Assembly: GCA_000310025.1 (NCBI GenBank)
Contig: FN649758.1
Span: forward strand, 1,368,188 to 1,423,307
DNA from: Ectocarpus siliculosus
Lineage: Eukaryota; Sar; Phaeophyceae; Ectocarpales; Ectocarpaceae
Direction: 5' to 3'
Length of the DNA stretch: 55,120 nucleotides
A program made the position numbers and the translations under genes. The notes beneath the pieces are model-generated. The model was not told the origin of the DNA and made no database searches. It saw nothing but the letters and a program-made list of their open reading frames with translations. Position 1 is the stretch's first letter. Each line of letters begins with the position of its first letter. Below, one piece after another: positions 37,901 through 51,400 of the stretch.

Positions 37901-40900
37901 TCAGATTTTTAGACAGACGCACAGACATTCAGACACTCATAGAGAGACAGACAGACAAACAGACAGAGAAAAGCTGTCCTTAGGGCCGAAAACAACAACG
38001 AGGCCGCACCCGGCGTAGATAGGAGGGGAAGTCGTCGACGAAGGGCATGAGGAAGAAACAGTTGAACTTCATCGCCACAGCCCTCGCGAAATGCTCCCTC
38101 CAGCTGAGCATGATGTGCTGCACCAGCGCCGACACAACGGCAGAGGTCCGTTCCGCGTCCCTCGAGCTACTCGCCTCCTCCATCAGCTGCTGGAGGTTGA
38201 AGTAGTCCTGCCGAAAAGAACCAAAGACAAAGAGACGATATTGATTCCAGACAGACAATACACACAACGGCAAAGAGGACAGAGAGACAAGAATCAGAAC
38301 GAACGGAGGAGATAACCAAACAAACACAGCAAACAGAGAGAGAAGGAGACCCACTAAGCAGGCGAGAGTTCGAACACGATATCACCATCATTATCAGAAC
38401 AAGAAAACCACACAAAAAAACAAACAAACAAAAAAATCGAAAAACGAGGGCCAACCTTCTGGCGCGTGACACTCCCAGCTCCCCCCAGACCCCCAGTATT
38501 GGCCGCCTCCCATTGGTCGAAAACGGCCCCGTCCTGGGGGGAGGGGGGGGGTCCCTCCTCCGAATTTCCCCTGCCACCCCCTCTCCGCCGCCCGCGGTTG
38601 CGGTTGTCCACCTTCCATCAAAGAAAGAAAAATAAAAGGAGTTCAACTGGTCTGCTGATCGAGGGGCAACGTGAGACAAATATCTGGGGGGGGGGGGGGA
38701 GTGTGCGAAGGGTAACTAAAGCAAAGCGCACGAAAAAGAGCAATCGGGACGGCGATCGATTTCGAGTGCAAGAAATCAGAAAAAATACTCCATACACAGA
38801 ACGGGAGGGGGGGGGGGGCGTACTCTTATGTTTTGCATGCCTTAGCGGTTAGACCATTGACCACGCGTCCTCGAGAGGACGGAGCATTGTTCCCACAGGA
38901 CCGATCACCGATGGCCAATCGTTCCTTCCTACTTTGCCAAAGGTGGCTCAAAAATGTCTTCCCTAGTTTGTCTATCCTAACGATGTCCCTTCCCGCCTTT
39001 TCAAACCACTTTCTACTCCCCAGTACCGCTACCGTCCTCTCCTCCCTATTCCATGCCTCAAACATCTCCCTGTACGTCCCTTGTATTTTTCTCAGCTCAG
39101 TCATGTACACTTCCCTCTCCTTTTCGTACCACGGACATTCCGCGACTACATGAACACTGTCTTCGCATTCGAAGCCGCAATCACATTTGAACTTGTCGTC
39201 TTCGTCGTCTACCGTCCTATGTCTTCGTCGACGTTCGCGAAGGCCTATGTCCCCGGTCCTGAATTTGACCTTAAGCTTTGTCCCTGCATCCATTGGTCCA
39301 TGTAGGTACTCCTTGAACCCTATTCCTTCTTTCAACATTCCGTACACTTCTAGACCCTCCTTATCCTTGGATTCTTTCCTTAGATTCTGTTCTTCTCTGT
39401 CGGCACAAGCAACAGATATCTTCTTCTTGAACCCCTGTAGACCCTCCGTTTCAAGCGTTTCATCTTCGTCGATGTCCAATCCCTTCCATACGTCCTCTAC
39501 AACCTTGACCCATTCCGTGGGTTGTCTACCCCTCTTTTTGTTTGCCCACTTCGCCTCCCATACTATTCTCGGCAATCTCTCCTCTCCCATCCCGCACATG
39601 CGATACTGCCATGTCAGCTTCCTTACGTCTCTTCCCGACCGTAGATCCAATCCCTGCCCTGACTGCTGCATTACTTGTGCGCTTGGAGCATCCTAGGATG
39701 ATTTTCGCTGCTTTCATCTGCGCCGCCTCGAGTTCTTTCACTACCTTCTTATTTCCTTCCCATACTTCTCCGGCGTACTCTACCGGCGGTACGATTACGC
39801 TCTTCAAAACCGTCAATTTGATGCGTGTATCAAGGTGTCGGTTTGCGAGTATTGGGTGCAGCTTCCCTGCTCGTGCTTTGCCCTTTTCCGCTACCTTGGA
39901 CATGTGTGTATTCCACGAGCAATCTTTTGCGATCTCTACTCCGAGGTATGTGTACTGGTCCACTACTGCAATCTCCTCGATCCCCCACTTCCATCTATGT
40001 TCTACTGGTTCCTCCCTGCCCTCGTTGCATACCATGACGGCACTCTTCGTAACGTTGGCAGACAATCTCCACTTATCAGTAAACTTCTTCGCCGCGTCAA
40101 TTTGCAGTTGCAGTCCCCCTGGGGGGGGGGGGGGGNNNNCCCCCCCCCCCCCACAACGTGCGGGCAGGGGGGGGGGGGGGCGATCCTTCCTCACCGCCAG
40201 GGAGTATATGTGGACCATGGAGCTGTCGGGGAGAGACCGTCGGAGGGCGCCCGCGGATCGCTCGTGCAGGTCCCAGGTGACGAAGCGGGTGAGGGCCGTC
40301 AAGTCGTCGCGGCAGCGGGCGAGGGTCTCGTCCACCGCCTTCTCCACGAACTTTTCGTAAACGCGCTTCACGATGAAGCCTGAGAGGAGGAGGAGAAGGG
40401 AGTGGGGACAAAGCAGTGTAAGTGTGTACATGGGTACAAAGAGACGGGGAAAGCATACCATTTAACAGTGATGAAAACGTAGGCGCAGTGCAAATAAATA
40501 GAAGCATGGAGAGGTGGGGGAAGGCATTCCGGGCACCACCGGTGAATAGGGAAACAAACAACACTGGTACACGATTGAATAGAAAAAAAACTTAGCGTTA
40601 AGCTTGCGGCCTGAGGAACTTGTAAGAACAGGCAGGCAAGATGTAAACTGTCTTCATGCAGAGGTCAGAGAGGTCTACCAACGCGAAAAACACGGCAATG
40701 CCCACAACATCAACCAAGGCAGCACAGCAGTATCATCAACACCGCAACATGGGGGTGCAGTCAAGCATGGCCTACGAAGGGGTGGGCACAAACAAGAAAC
40801 AAGACAATAAATAGTGGAGAGGTGCTTTCGAAGAAAGTAGGGGGTGCCCTGTGCACACCTCAATGTCCCTCTGGCAACCCAGCACGTACAACCTAAAAGG

Positions 40901-41439
40901 AAGAGCAAGGGTCGAGGAACATGCACGTGGGCTCACGCACTCACTCACGTATAACCTACTAGGAAGAGCAAGCGTCGAGAGGTTTACACACGTGGGTTAG
41001 CTCACTCACGTACAACCTAAAAGGAACAACAAGTGTCGAGGTACACACACGTGTGTCAACTCACTGAAGGGCTTCTGGTGCGTGTCGCTCATCTGCATGC
41101 CGTCGGACTTGAGCATGTGCTCCACCACCCCGAAAAGCCGTTTCATCACGTGCACCGTCCGCACGCGAAGGGCGTCCAGGGTTGGCTCGAACGACGTCCT
41201 CGCCTGGTTTCGTCATACAGCGGGGGGCACCGGATACGGCGGTCTGAATCAGGCGGTCGCCCTATATATATATAAGACGGGGTGAAACTGCCTGGTACAG
41301 ACGAAACGTTCAAGTTGTTCTACACATTGAATAAGGCTGCCGGCCCATATAAGGCGGTCATTGTCAGCTGCCCCATCACCGGAATGTTCGGGGGCCCCCA
41401 CTGCTGTAATCGTTTGTTTTATGTTGTCGTTGTCGTTGA

Positions 41440-41485
<46 letters not shown>

Positions 41486-44400
41486 GATGATGATCTCGTT
41501 GTTGGTGATGATCTCGTTGTTGTGTTTTCTCTCATGGATGTTATTGTTGGTTTGCCGTGGCGGTCGTTTGTTGCTGCCCTTGTTGTTACAGCTGTTGTTG
41601 TTCGTTGTTAATGCTGCTATTCTCGTCGATGTGTGTTGGACGACGACGTTTGTTCCAAGACGCTTGTTGACGAGGATGCCATTTTGTCGAGGTTCTGTTG
41701 ACGATGATGATGTTTTGCCATCGAGGCAGTGCTTCCTTACCTTGTCCACCGCAATGACGCAGGCGGCCCTCATGAAGTTCACCCCGTCGTGCATGTCGCT
41801 GATGCCGGCGGCGTTGGCGATCTCATCCTCCGAAACCTAGAAGAAAAAGACGAGAAATCCGCACACCACCGCAACAAGCGGAAACGTCAAAATTTCGACA
41901 CACACAAAGACTTGAACCCCGGGCTCTCTTCCGCAGAAATCAGACATACTTTCCTTCGTCGCCGCCAATGTGCCAAGGACCAAGCGAGAGATCGAACCGT
42001 TCTCGACAGATGTTGGGGGAGAGTCTACAAGATGGGTGGGTTCGTGCCAGTGTCTGCTGCGAACGACTGTGGGGGTCCTGCGCTTAAGATGGAGACGGCC
42101 ACCGATGCCTCCTCCCCCTCGAGTTCCCTCTTACCTTATCCTGGCCCTGTCGAGCATCGCTTCACCTTCTCGGTGTTTCTTCACCTACACCGACTGGAAG
42201 ACTTACGCCTACCTGGCGGGAGTAGGCCACGCTCAACGAGCCCTGCGGCCCCTTAGAGTAGAGGGGATACAGAAACGGCTTTGACTACAACATAGCGCTC
42301 TCGCTATCGACATGGGGGGTAAACCAAACCAAACCACTCCAACCCCCATCATCTGCTGCGGACCGGGGTGGCATAAGATATTTTACCCCCTGTTTGTCCC
42401 CCGCTGGGGTCCAACCGCTTCCTCCCACACAACCAGAGCAAGTTCCAAAACCTCGATCTCAAAACCTCGCCCCAGAATTGGTCTTTGGTGACCTCGGCCG
42501 ATACCATACATAATCAAACGCATACCGAAAGGTATACAAAGTAGACTGTCCCCAGAAGTGGGGGGATGAATACCAACTCAGACACACACACATACACGCA
42601 TAGTCCCACGGTCTTCAGAAGCATCTTCTGTTGTAAGCCGCACGGGGGTTGGCATATTTTCATTGGTCAGCCGGAAAGCGCGGTCGACGCTAACAATAAA
42701 GACACACACACTCACAGGGTCCCACACGGTCTTCAGAAGCATCTTCTGTTGTAAGCCGCACTGGCGTCAATTTTCATTGGTCAGCCGGTTAGCGCGGTCG
42801 ACGCCAAAAATAAAAACACGCACGCGTGCGAGCATACACACACCTCAGGAGCGTTCATGTGCCGGATCGCGAAGTTGAACTCGCGGAGAGCCCGGTGGTA
42901 CTGCGCTCCCCCGAACAGCTTGTTCTCCCCGTTGCCGACCTCTATCTCCATCAACCTCTCCCACTGATCCGCGTCCACGTCAGAGTCCTCGATGAACGAA
43001 CCGGCCCTCAGCTGCTCGGCCTCCAGCGTCTCGCCGAATTTCTCGGGCGGGGCCTAATTTTTTTTTGGGTCAACGACGCCCCATGTTTTGTCTCGTAAGG
43101 TTATAGCCTGGAAAAGGGTTGCTGTTGCTCGGTTCCGGTAATATGCTACGATTGCTGCTGTTGTTGTTGTTGTTGTCGTTGTTGTCGTTGTTGTGGGTAT
43201 TTTCTCGGCCGTGTGTACTCGTCGAGACTCATGGGGCCGTACAACTACGCAAAACGAAACGAAAAAAGAGCAGAAACAAATAATGATCGGCGAGCACACT
43301 CCATTCCGTGGTTGAGGCCCCGCACCTTCCTTCCCTTCGTGACAGTGCGAATAGCCAACACAAGCACAGAGGCCTGATGGCACCCGGCACCCACCTGGTT
43401 TGAGGTAAACCAATACCTGGTACATAACGCTATCGCTCGTTTTTATCTCCGAAATCGAATGAGTTGTTCTCTTATTCTCTTAACAAGGCGCAATGCCACG
43501 CGCAGCATTTGCGATGCACTGCCTTTCTGAGAAACGAAACAACCTTCGCCCCGTCTTGCCGGCAAAATTAAAACTTCGCTGCAGTCAACCAACGCACCTT
43601 GATTGTACCCTGGATCGCGCGCCCTAGGGCCCGAGAGAAGTGTTCGCGGTACTCGTCCGCCGATGCCTTCAGGCTTTCCAAAGACAGCGCATCGATCTGA
43701 AGACAAGAAACAAGCAAAGGCCTTTTTCTTTTTTCGTCACTTATTAGCAGAGCAAGAAAAAATAGAAGAAAAAAGCCCCGGTGTATAATCCCCCCTGTGT
43801 GACCCTGGATGGTTGTAGTAGTACTCTACGTACAATGAAAGTACACGTCTCAACACGAAAAGTGGGGGGACTGTCGCCATAATAAATAGGACGAAAACAC
43901 AATCGCATACAGCATTTTTGGAGCTCCAATCCGTGGTCACACAGAAGAGTTCCTCCTTCGTCGGTCTTCGTTCCCCGAAGGCTTGAGGATTTTCTTTTTC
44001 AAATGCAACAACAATGAAGGGTGAATGAAATGCAACAACAATGAAGGGTGAATGAATACCATAGGCACAAATCGTGCAGCGCGAACCACCACCATGTCAC
44101 TCACAAACCCCATCACAGCGTTCACAATCATCATCATCATCATCATTGATAAAACCAGAGTATGTCATCATACTCCTCCATCCCTATATACCTCTGACCT
44201 AATCGCCACCCCATCAGTTTTAAGCCTCGACACCATCGTCGCAACCATGGAAGGTTCGTCAACGTCGCATGCTATTCGTGACAACCCTTCGACGGAACCA
44301 TGAAAAAATCAGTGAACAACTGCTGTGATGCATCCGTCTGCAGCGGACCACGTCACGGTGGGGAGAACGGAGAACCACCGCAGAGATGGGAACAAAAAGA

Positions 44401-47400
44401 GTAAACTGAAATCCGCAGCAAACAATATCGTTCCTGATGGCGAGCAAACACTCAGATTCAACACGAACAATAAAAAGAAGGAAAGCCGTGTTGAATGAAA
44501 CTAAATACCAGCACGCACCGCTGTGGCGAAAAAAAATCTCCGTATAGTACATATATATATAAAAAAATAATCATGAATAACCCTAAACAAGACAGAAAAA
44601 GTAAACTGTGGGTTACAATGAAACACGATCACGATTCACCGAAACGAACCATCATACCTCCTGCTCCGTGGTGAGCAGCCTTCCCTCCGCCCTCGACATC
44701 TCCTGCTGCAGCAAGGGAACGATCCGCGCAACGTTCCTCCGGTAGCACTCCTCCACGCGCCGTTCCAAGAACCGACGCAGGCGGGACACGCCCACGCGGG
44801 GGAGACAGGAAGGCGCGGCCTGAGGTCCTAGCTTTGCCGCGACGAGCATCTGTCTCCACCAGGCATAAGAAATGGGAGGGTTAGGAATAGAATTAGAATA
44901 AGGAGGAGGAGGAGGAGGAGGAGGAGGAAGGGGAGGAGGAGGAGGAGGAGTGAACGCACACATCAAAATTTCCGTGAAGTTCCTCAAGCGGCGGCAGATA
45001 AAAAAACAATGGTATATGCTACTACCGCCAACGAGCAACTTCTGATACCATCATGCCTACGGCCACCGCTTTTCTCTTCCCTCACGGAGGCGGTAGTGGT
45101 GGACCCACCGAGAAATGTCATTTACTTCAGCCAATAACCAATCCTGCCACCACTGTGCCTACGGCCATCTTCTACTCTTACCACCTCTACACAGCAGCAG
45201 CAGTCAGTCCACCACCACAAGCTCGAAGAACAACACCTTCAGCAGCAGCAGCAGCGACAACGACGACGAAACACAACTGCCACAAGCCCCATGCTTCTGC
45301 GGTGGCATACATACGAATACCCCTGGCTCGAATCACCTGGTCATCGCGCTCTGAGCGGCGCACCCCGTGGACAAACGCTTCGTTCGAGAAGTAAGCGGAG
45401 TCGCGGGCACGCCCCACTCGCCCAGACGGTACCGTGGTGAAAAACGGGCCTCCCAGCATGCACCGGTACATGCGCTGGATAGAAGGGGCTCTGCCATACG
45501 GATGCCGGCGAAGAGCAGGGGGGGGGGGTACCGGGCACTTTGGGACCCGTGAGGGACTCGACATCCGTACGGACGAACTACCGTATGTTGTTGTTGTTGT
45601 TTTCTTCACATTAAACTCGTGTCAGTTGCTAATCCCAAAATCTAGCAAAGACTCGGCCCGTGGTCACAAAAATGCTAAAGCCATCAGAAGATCTAAAGAA
45701 CACGCACACTATTAGCAAGAAAAGGGTACACAAGCCCGAGGAGGTACACCTACAATCCCTGCAGCACGTTTGCGTGCTCACAACTGAACTACACGCCCAC
45801 ACACTACAATTCGACTACAGCAGGCGGCATCACCCCCCTTGTCCCGCACTTCACCAAAATGAATGTTTGTCGACTACAGCGTACTGCTGTCTGAAGTGCT
45901 GTCTGTACAAAATACCACCATGGTGTATGGTGCACAACAAGCTCGGGGCATGCAACTGCTGTCTGAAGTGCTGTCAGAATGGTCCCGTGGACATACAATG
46001 AAGAAGAACAACCAACCAAAGCCATCATTGCAATTGACAATCGCCCGAATCTATCCAGATCATCTGTGTTAGACACAGCAGTGTAAACATCGGCACTGAC
46101 TAGGAATCGTTCCACATTGAAGGGGTCTTCCACGATGCAGGTACACAATTAAGGCACCCGGGTTATCCGCGCCATCTCTGCCGCGTCTCTCTACAAAACC
46201 AGTGACGTCATTACACACACCTAACACCTATATTCAGGAAAAAAAACGGAAAATAATTGACAACACAAGAGATGTTTGTCCGTGCGACACGGTTCGATGC
46301 CGTCCGCATGCTCCGGTTCCGCTGCTGCTCCGGTGCCGCTGCTCCGGTGCCGCTTCTCCGGTGTCGCTGTGGCCAGTCCTAGCACGACCAAATTCGACCC
46401 GCTCCGCTTCGTACACGCTCTCGTTGCTGTCCTTCCCAGTCGGTTCCTCGCTTTCTCCCTCGTTGCACTTAGGGTTCTTGGTCTGAAAATTCTCGCGCCG
46501 AAGGGTCAACCAGCCCAGTCAGCTCGTCACCACCTGTCCCCTCCTCGTTTGATGGCAAAACCAGGTTACTGAGACAGTACAGCTCCCTCTAGCAAGCATA
46601 GGGCCGTGTACATAGTGCCCGTCCACCTTTCTGATGGCGTCTGCCTCCGCGCACAAAGATGAGATGGGCATTGCTGCCTGCACCGACGGCCTCGAGGCCC
46701 GCGCATCTGCACCTTTGTACCTGACGCACCAGTGCCGACCCAACTCCACCACTACGCACGCCTTGCGGCGGGTGCGCCGTAGCAAGAAGGTATCGGTCCC
46801 TTGAGGATGAGTCTAGCCCTGCTCGCTAGAAAGACCCCCCCCCTCGCTTTGGGTCATGCCTAAGCAAAACCTTGCCGAGGCAGCGAGGGGAAGAAGGGGC
46901 CTCACACACTCCGTATGCATATGCCCGGAGAGATGTATGATAGAGGAGGTGCAGTACAGCGCCTGCACTAGTAACCGTCCGTTTTCGCAACCCTGGGATG
47001 CCTTCTTCCTTCTTCGTGGGTTATCTCATGGGCTCCCACGTACTTGGTGTTTTCGAGTACAGGGCTAATATAGAATAGGGTGGAGCCTTAGCTCTTAGGC
47101 ATGCGTCGACGAACATGAACGAATCCTCGTGTTCTCCACTGCCATCTACTTCAGGCAAAAAAAACAGTAAAATAAAAAACTGAAAAAACGAAAATAACTC
47201 GAACCCTGTTGGATAGAGGCATGGCCAGTCTTGCATGGAGAGGCCGTCACAGAGCTACGTAGTTAGACGTGATTGGCGGATAATTTCCGTTACTTTACCT
47301 GAGGAAGTCCTGCAGGTCATCCCCACCGCCAAACTGGGGCAGCTTGGTGTCAAGCTTGGTCGTCACCAGCACCGTGCGAGACAGGTCGTGGTCCACCTAG

Positions 47401-47542
47401 GATAATGAAAAAAAGAAAAGGAAGTAGAGGGTGGGAGAGAGAGAGAAAGATTGAAAGAGACAGACAGATAGACGGACAGTGAGAGAGAGTGAGTGGGTAA
47501 GATAAGGGGGGGGGAGGGAAAGAGAGAGAGAGCAGGGGGGAC

Positions 47543-47586
<44 letters not shown>

Positions 47587-48348
47587 AGAGAGACAGACAG
47601 ACAGACAGACAGGCAGGCAATGAGAGAGAGCGACGGCGACAACGACAACGACAGCTTAGAACCACCGCCAACAACAACAACGATGACAAGGACAACAACA
47701 ACAAGAGCGATGGTGAAAAAACGCACCTGAGTTACGATGTTTCGAGTGGTAGCGTGCTTCCAGTCCGTGGTGTCCTCCACGCAGAGGATGACGTAGTCTT
47801 GGCAGCGCATCTTCTGGATCACCAAGTTCTCCGCTTCCTTAGCCGCCTTGAGAAAACGAGGCAAACAACAGCCCATAAACATCGCGGACCCGGTTGTAAA
47901 ACGCGATTCGTCCAAAGTTCGGTTTGTCACGACAACGTCGGCATAGCAAAGAGAACAGACGGAGAACACTCCCTGCCTACTAGCAGATTGGCATACCTCG
48001 TTATCGTGCTCCTGCCTATTAACAGGTTGGCATACCTCCTTTTTGTACTCCTTGTCTGCCCTGTAACTTTTGCCACTTTCTCGCTAGACTAAGTTGCTCT
48101 GGGAGACATTATAAAAAGCGTGTTCTCGAGTGGCTAAGAATCTGTCTACGGCGTCATTTGTATCACCGTACATGGGGGATACGGATACTCTTTTTGATTT
48201 TCTTTGAGAGTACGGACACGGTAGGAGGAACCGGACAGATCTCGGAACGAACTTTTCCCATGGGTACAGAAAACAACAACAGCAGAAGTACCAACAAACC
48301 TCTATCTCTGTCTGTCTGTCTGTCTTGTCTGTCTGTCTTGTCTGTCTG

Positions 48349-48412
<64 letters not shown>

Positions 48413-51400
48413 TCCCTCTCCTACCGCTGCGACGGCGCGTTGCTCCGCATTGAGGTTACTCCCCGACGGGGCGTGGATGAGGCCCGGCGTGTCGATGAGG
48501 ATCATGTTGGGGCAGAAGCGGTACTCCATGCGGATGTTGATCTCGCGCGAGTCGAACGATCGCACCGGATCTCTCTCCAGCCTGCGGTTCTCCGACTCGA
48601 TGTACGCCTGAATTTTTTTTTTCCAGAGAAACAAGACAACAATAGCAAAACGGAATGAAGGGAAAAAAACAGGGATCCATCATTGTCAGAGGGATGGCGG
48701 CGGAGGAGAGGTTCCGCAAATGGACGAATGCCTAGCAACACATTTGAGACTCAATCGAAGTGGTCACGAAATCACACCTACGAAAACGGTGCGTGTCAAA
48801 AACGTCTCGGCACCCCCCTCTCCAAGGTGGGCAGCACCCCTTGAAGCAAAACACAGCATGCATCGCAGACACGGAGCCCCCGGGGAGAGGGTAGAAACAT
48901 CACCCGTCCTACCGTAACGAAACACAGCGCAACCACAGACACCAAACTTGTAACATTGCGCAACAACCACAGCGGACACCATTGAAAACGACGTACCTGA
49001 ATCTCTTGGAGGGAGCGCGGCTCCTCCTTTCCGTCCTCGAGCGCTAGGTAGCATCGAGGCTGGTCGCAGTCTGGGTTGTACTGCATCCGCAGCGCTATCG
49101 GCCGCCGAGTCTTGGTTCCCCCGCCGACCTGGGGTGCAAAACGTTACAGAAAACCAATGGCGTTTGTTGTGATGGCGTGTAGGTCAAAGACAAGAGCGTG
49201 GCACGTTTCTGTTGATGTTGGGTGGTGACTTATTGGAACAGAGTGGTGAGAGAAGGGGCGGCACAGCGGTGTTGATGGGAGGGGGGGGCAGGGGGGGCGA
49301 TGGTGCGAATACTACACGATCATGCAACTGCTGTCTGGTGTGCTGCACCTTGTGTGCATGCATACCCCCGGAATATACTCTGGAGATGTTTTTTTCTAGC
49401 CGTTTGTCTCGTCTTTGTTGTTTCTTGGGGGCACCCGTAACGCGGGGCGCCTTTGCTGGGGTTTCAACCTTGGTACGCCCGGCTTTCTCTTCGCGGAACA
49501 CGTCCCCGGGAAAATGAGCCAGTCCCAACAGCTACTACCGTAGGTGGCATGACACAAGATACCACACCCCCTGGACCGATTTTCAAAGCTCGATAATAAT
49601 ACTCCATGACGAAGAGGATGCCGACATCAAATGATACGTTGTCGGAAACCGTAGGTTACACATGATACCACAACCCCTGGACCGATCTTCAAAACTCGAA
49701 TACAATACTCCATGACAAAGAGGAGGATGCCGAAATGAAATGATACTGTACGTTGTCGGAAGACTCTCGACGAGACGGTTTCAACGCCGCCCTTTTCGGC
49801 ACCGTCGCCGCCTTTCCTGCCGAGTAGTCGAGTGTTCGAAACCGGTCGAGGGTGCGTGATATCTTATGCAACCTTGTGTAGGTGTAGGAGCACGCGAGCC
49901 ATGGCTAGCCTGCCGATCTCCGGACATGGGCGTATCGATCCTGTACCGGCGAGCTCCCCTCTCTACCCCAGAGGGGAGCGCGAGAAAATTGTTAAACGTT
50001 CGCTAATGGCTGTCGCCAGAAGAACCAACTCGTAGCAACAAACCAGTTACATCGAGGCTACAGTTGTTCATAGGCGATAAATATTGGACGGCAAAGAAGA
50101 GTCTAGCCCTTCCTTCGAACACTCCTCCAAACATGCAGTGCGGCACTATCCAGGCGCGCATATCTTCGTCTCGATCACGCCGAGCAAACACGCCTCTGTG
50201 GTACGACGATCGTGTGGAAAAATTCACCTGGTTAAACTAAAATCCCATCAAGTGGAAACATCTATAATACCTGGTTGAACTGAAATCCCATCAAGGCCTC
50301 TATCAGCGCCGACTTCCCGCTGGTCTGGTGGCCCACGACGAGCACTGCCGGAGAGTCGAACGGCTTGTGAAAGTCCTGCCACGGGCGGAGGGGGCGGGGG
50401 GGACAGATCCGGGCGTAGCAAGCATAGGCATGGGTAGAAAATAAGAAAATGCGATTGCTGCGTGGTAATCTGGTTTAGGGACCGCTGACCATCGCCATCT
50501 CTATTGATGAAAACTGATGGCCTCTGTGTACGGTGGTGTAGCGGCAAGCAGAAACAACCGCGCAATATCAGGACACCGCAGTTATGAGAATTGGGGAAAA
50601 TATAGATTTTATTTAGTATATTTCTAGCAAAATCCCGTGACATGCGATATTTAACGCGGTGTATCGGGACTCCGCACTATTGAGTTTTGGGGAAAATATG
50701 GCTTTTAGTATGGTAGCCAAATCCCGTGACAAGCGATTTTACCGCATAGTATCGGGGAATGTACAGCGTTTAGTATGGCAGCCAAATCCCGTGACAAGCG
50801 ATGTTTTCCGCGGTGTATCAGGACCACCACTACTGTGCCCTTCCTAGACATGACCGAAATACTTGGTTTCGTTCCAGTCGAACGCTTCATCATCTCCCAT
50901 GACACGGACGGGAACGAACGGAAATCCGTGGGAAGGGACGTCTCCGTTCGTGTTCTCCTTGGTGTCTTGACAAGACCCTCTCGGGTCGGGCCGTGACTGC
51001 TGCGTGTTTGTTCGACCTATTTGTTCCGGCGCCAGCCTACACAACCGTTGGTGTACATGTTTGATGCATCCATCAGCCGGGGTTACGCAGGAGGCAGATC
51101 GCACGGGAGCTTTTTTGCATAAGTGTCCCTCTTGTCCTGCTTCGGAGCTTGCCTCGTTGGCTTTTAACGGCCGAGAATGTTTCGGGTGAAGCCAGACAAA
51201 ACACGCAAAAGCATCAGGACCGACGACAAAAACAACCAGCATCTATCTTGGTCACTAAGGCTTACGGTAGTTGCTGCGGCTCCCCACTCTTTGAAAAGTC
51301 GCGTCCACGTATAAATCTCAGTCTACGGGATTGGGGTGACTGCTCACAAACGCTTAGCATCATGTCTTTGCCCACTGAAAGGGGGCTGGGTTTCTCATTT

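Noticed and set aside
41249-41794. Asparagine-rich protein on the minus strand
   Set aside because: The Asn runs are the GTT repeat. Only the short part around MHDGVNFMRAACVIA is real, and it is DRP5B exon 11.
46234-46785. Possible extra DRP5B exon between exons 6 and 7
   Set aside because: Exon 6 (phase 2) joins exon 7 directly with correct phase and matches the family there (FLR then APS), so no extra exon is needed.
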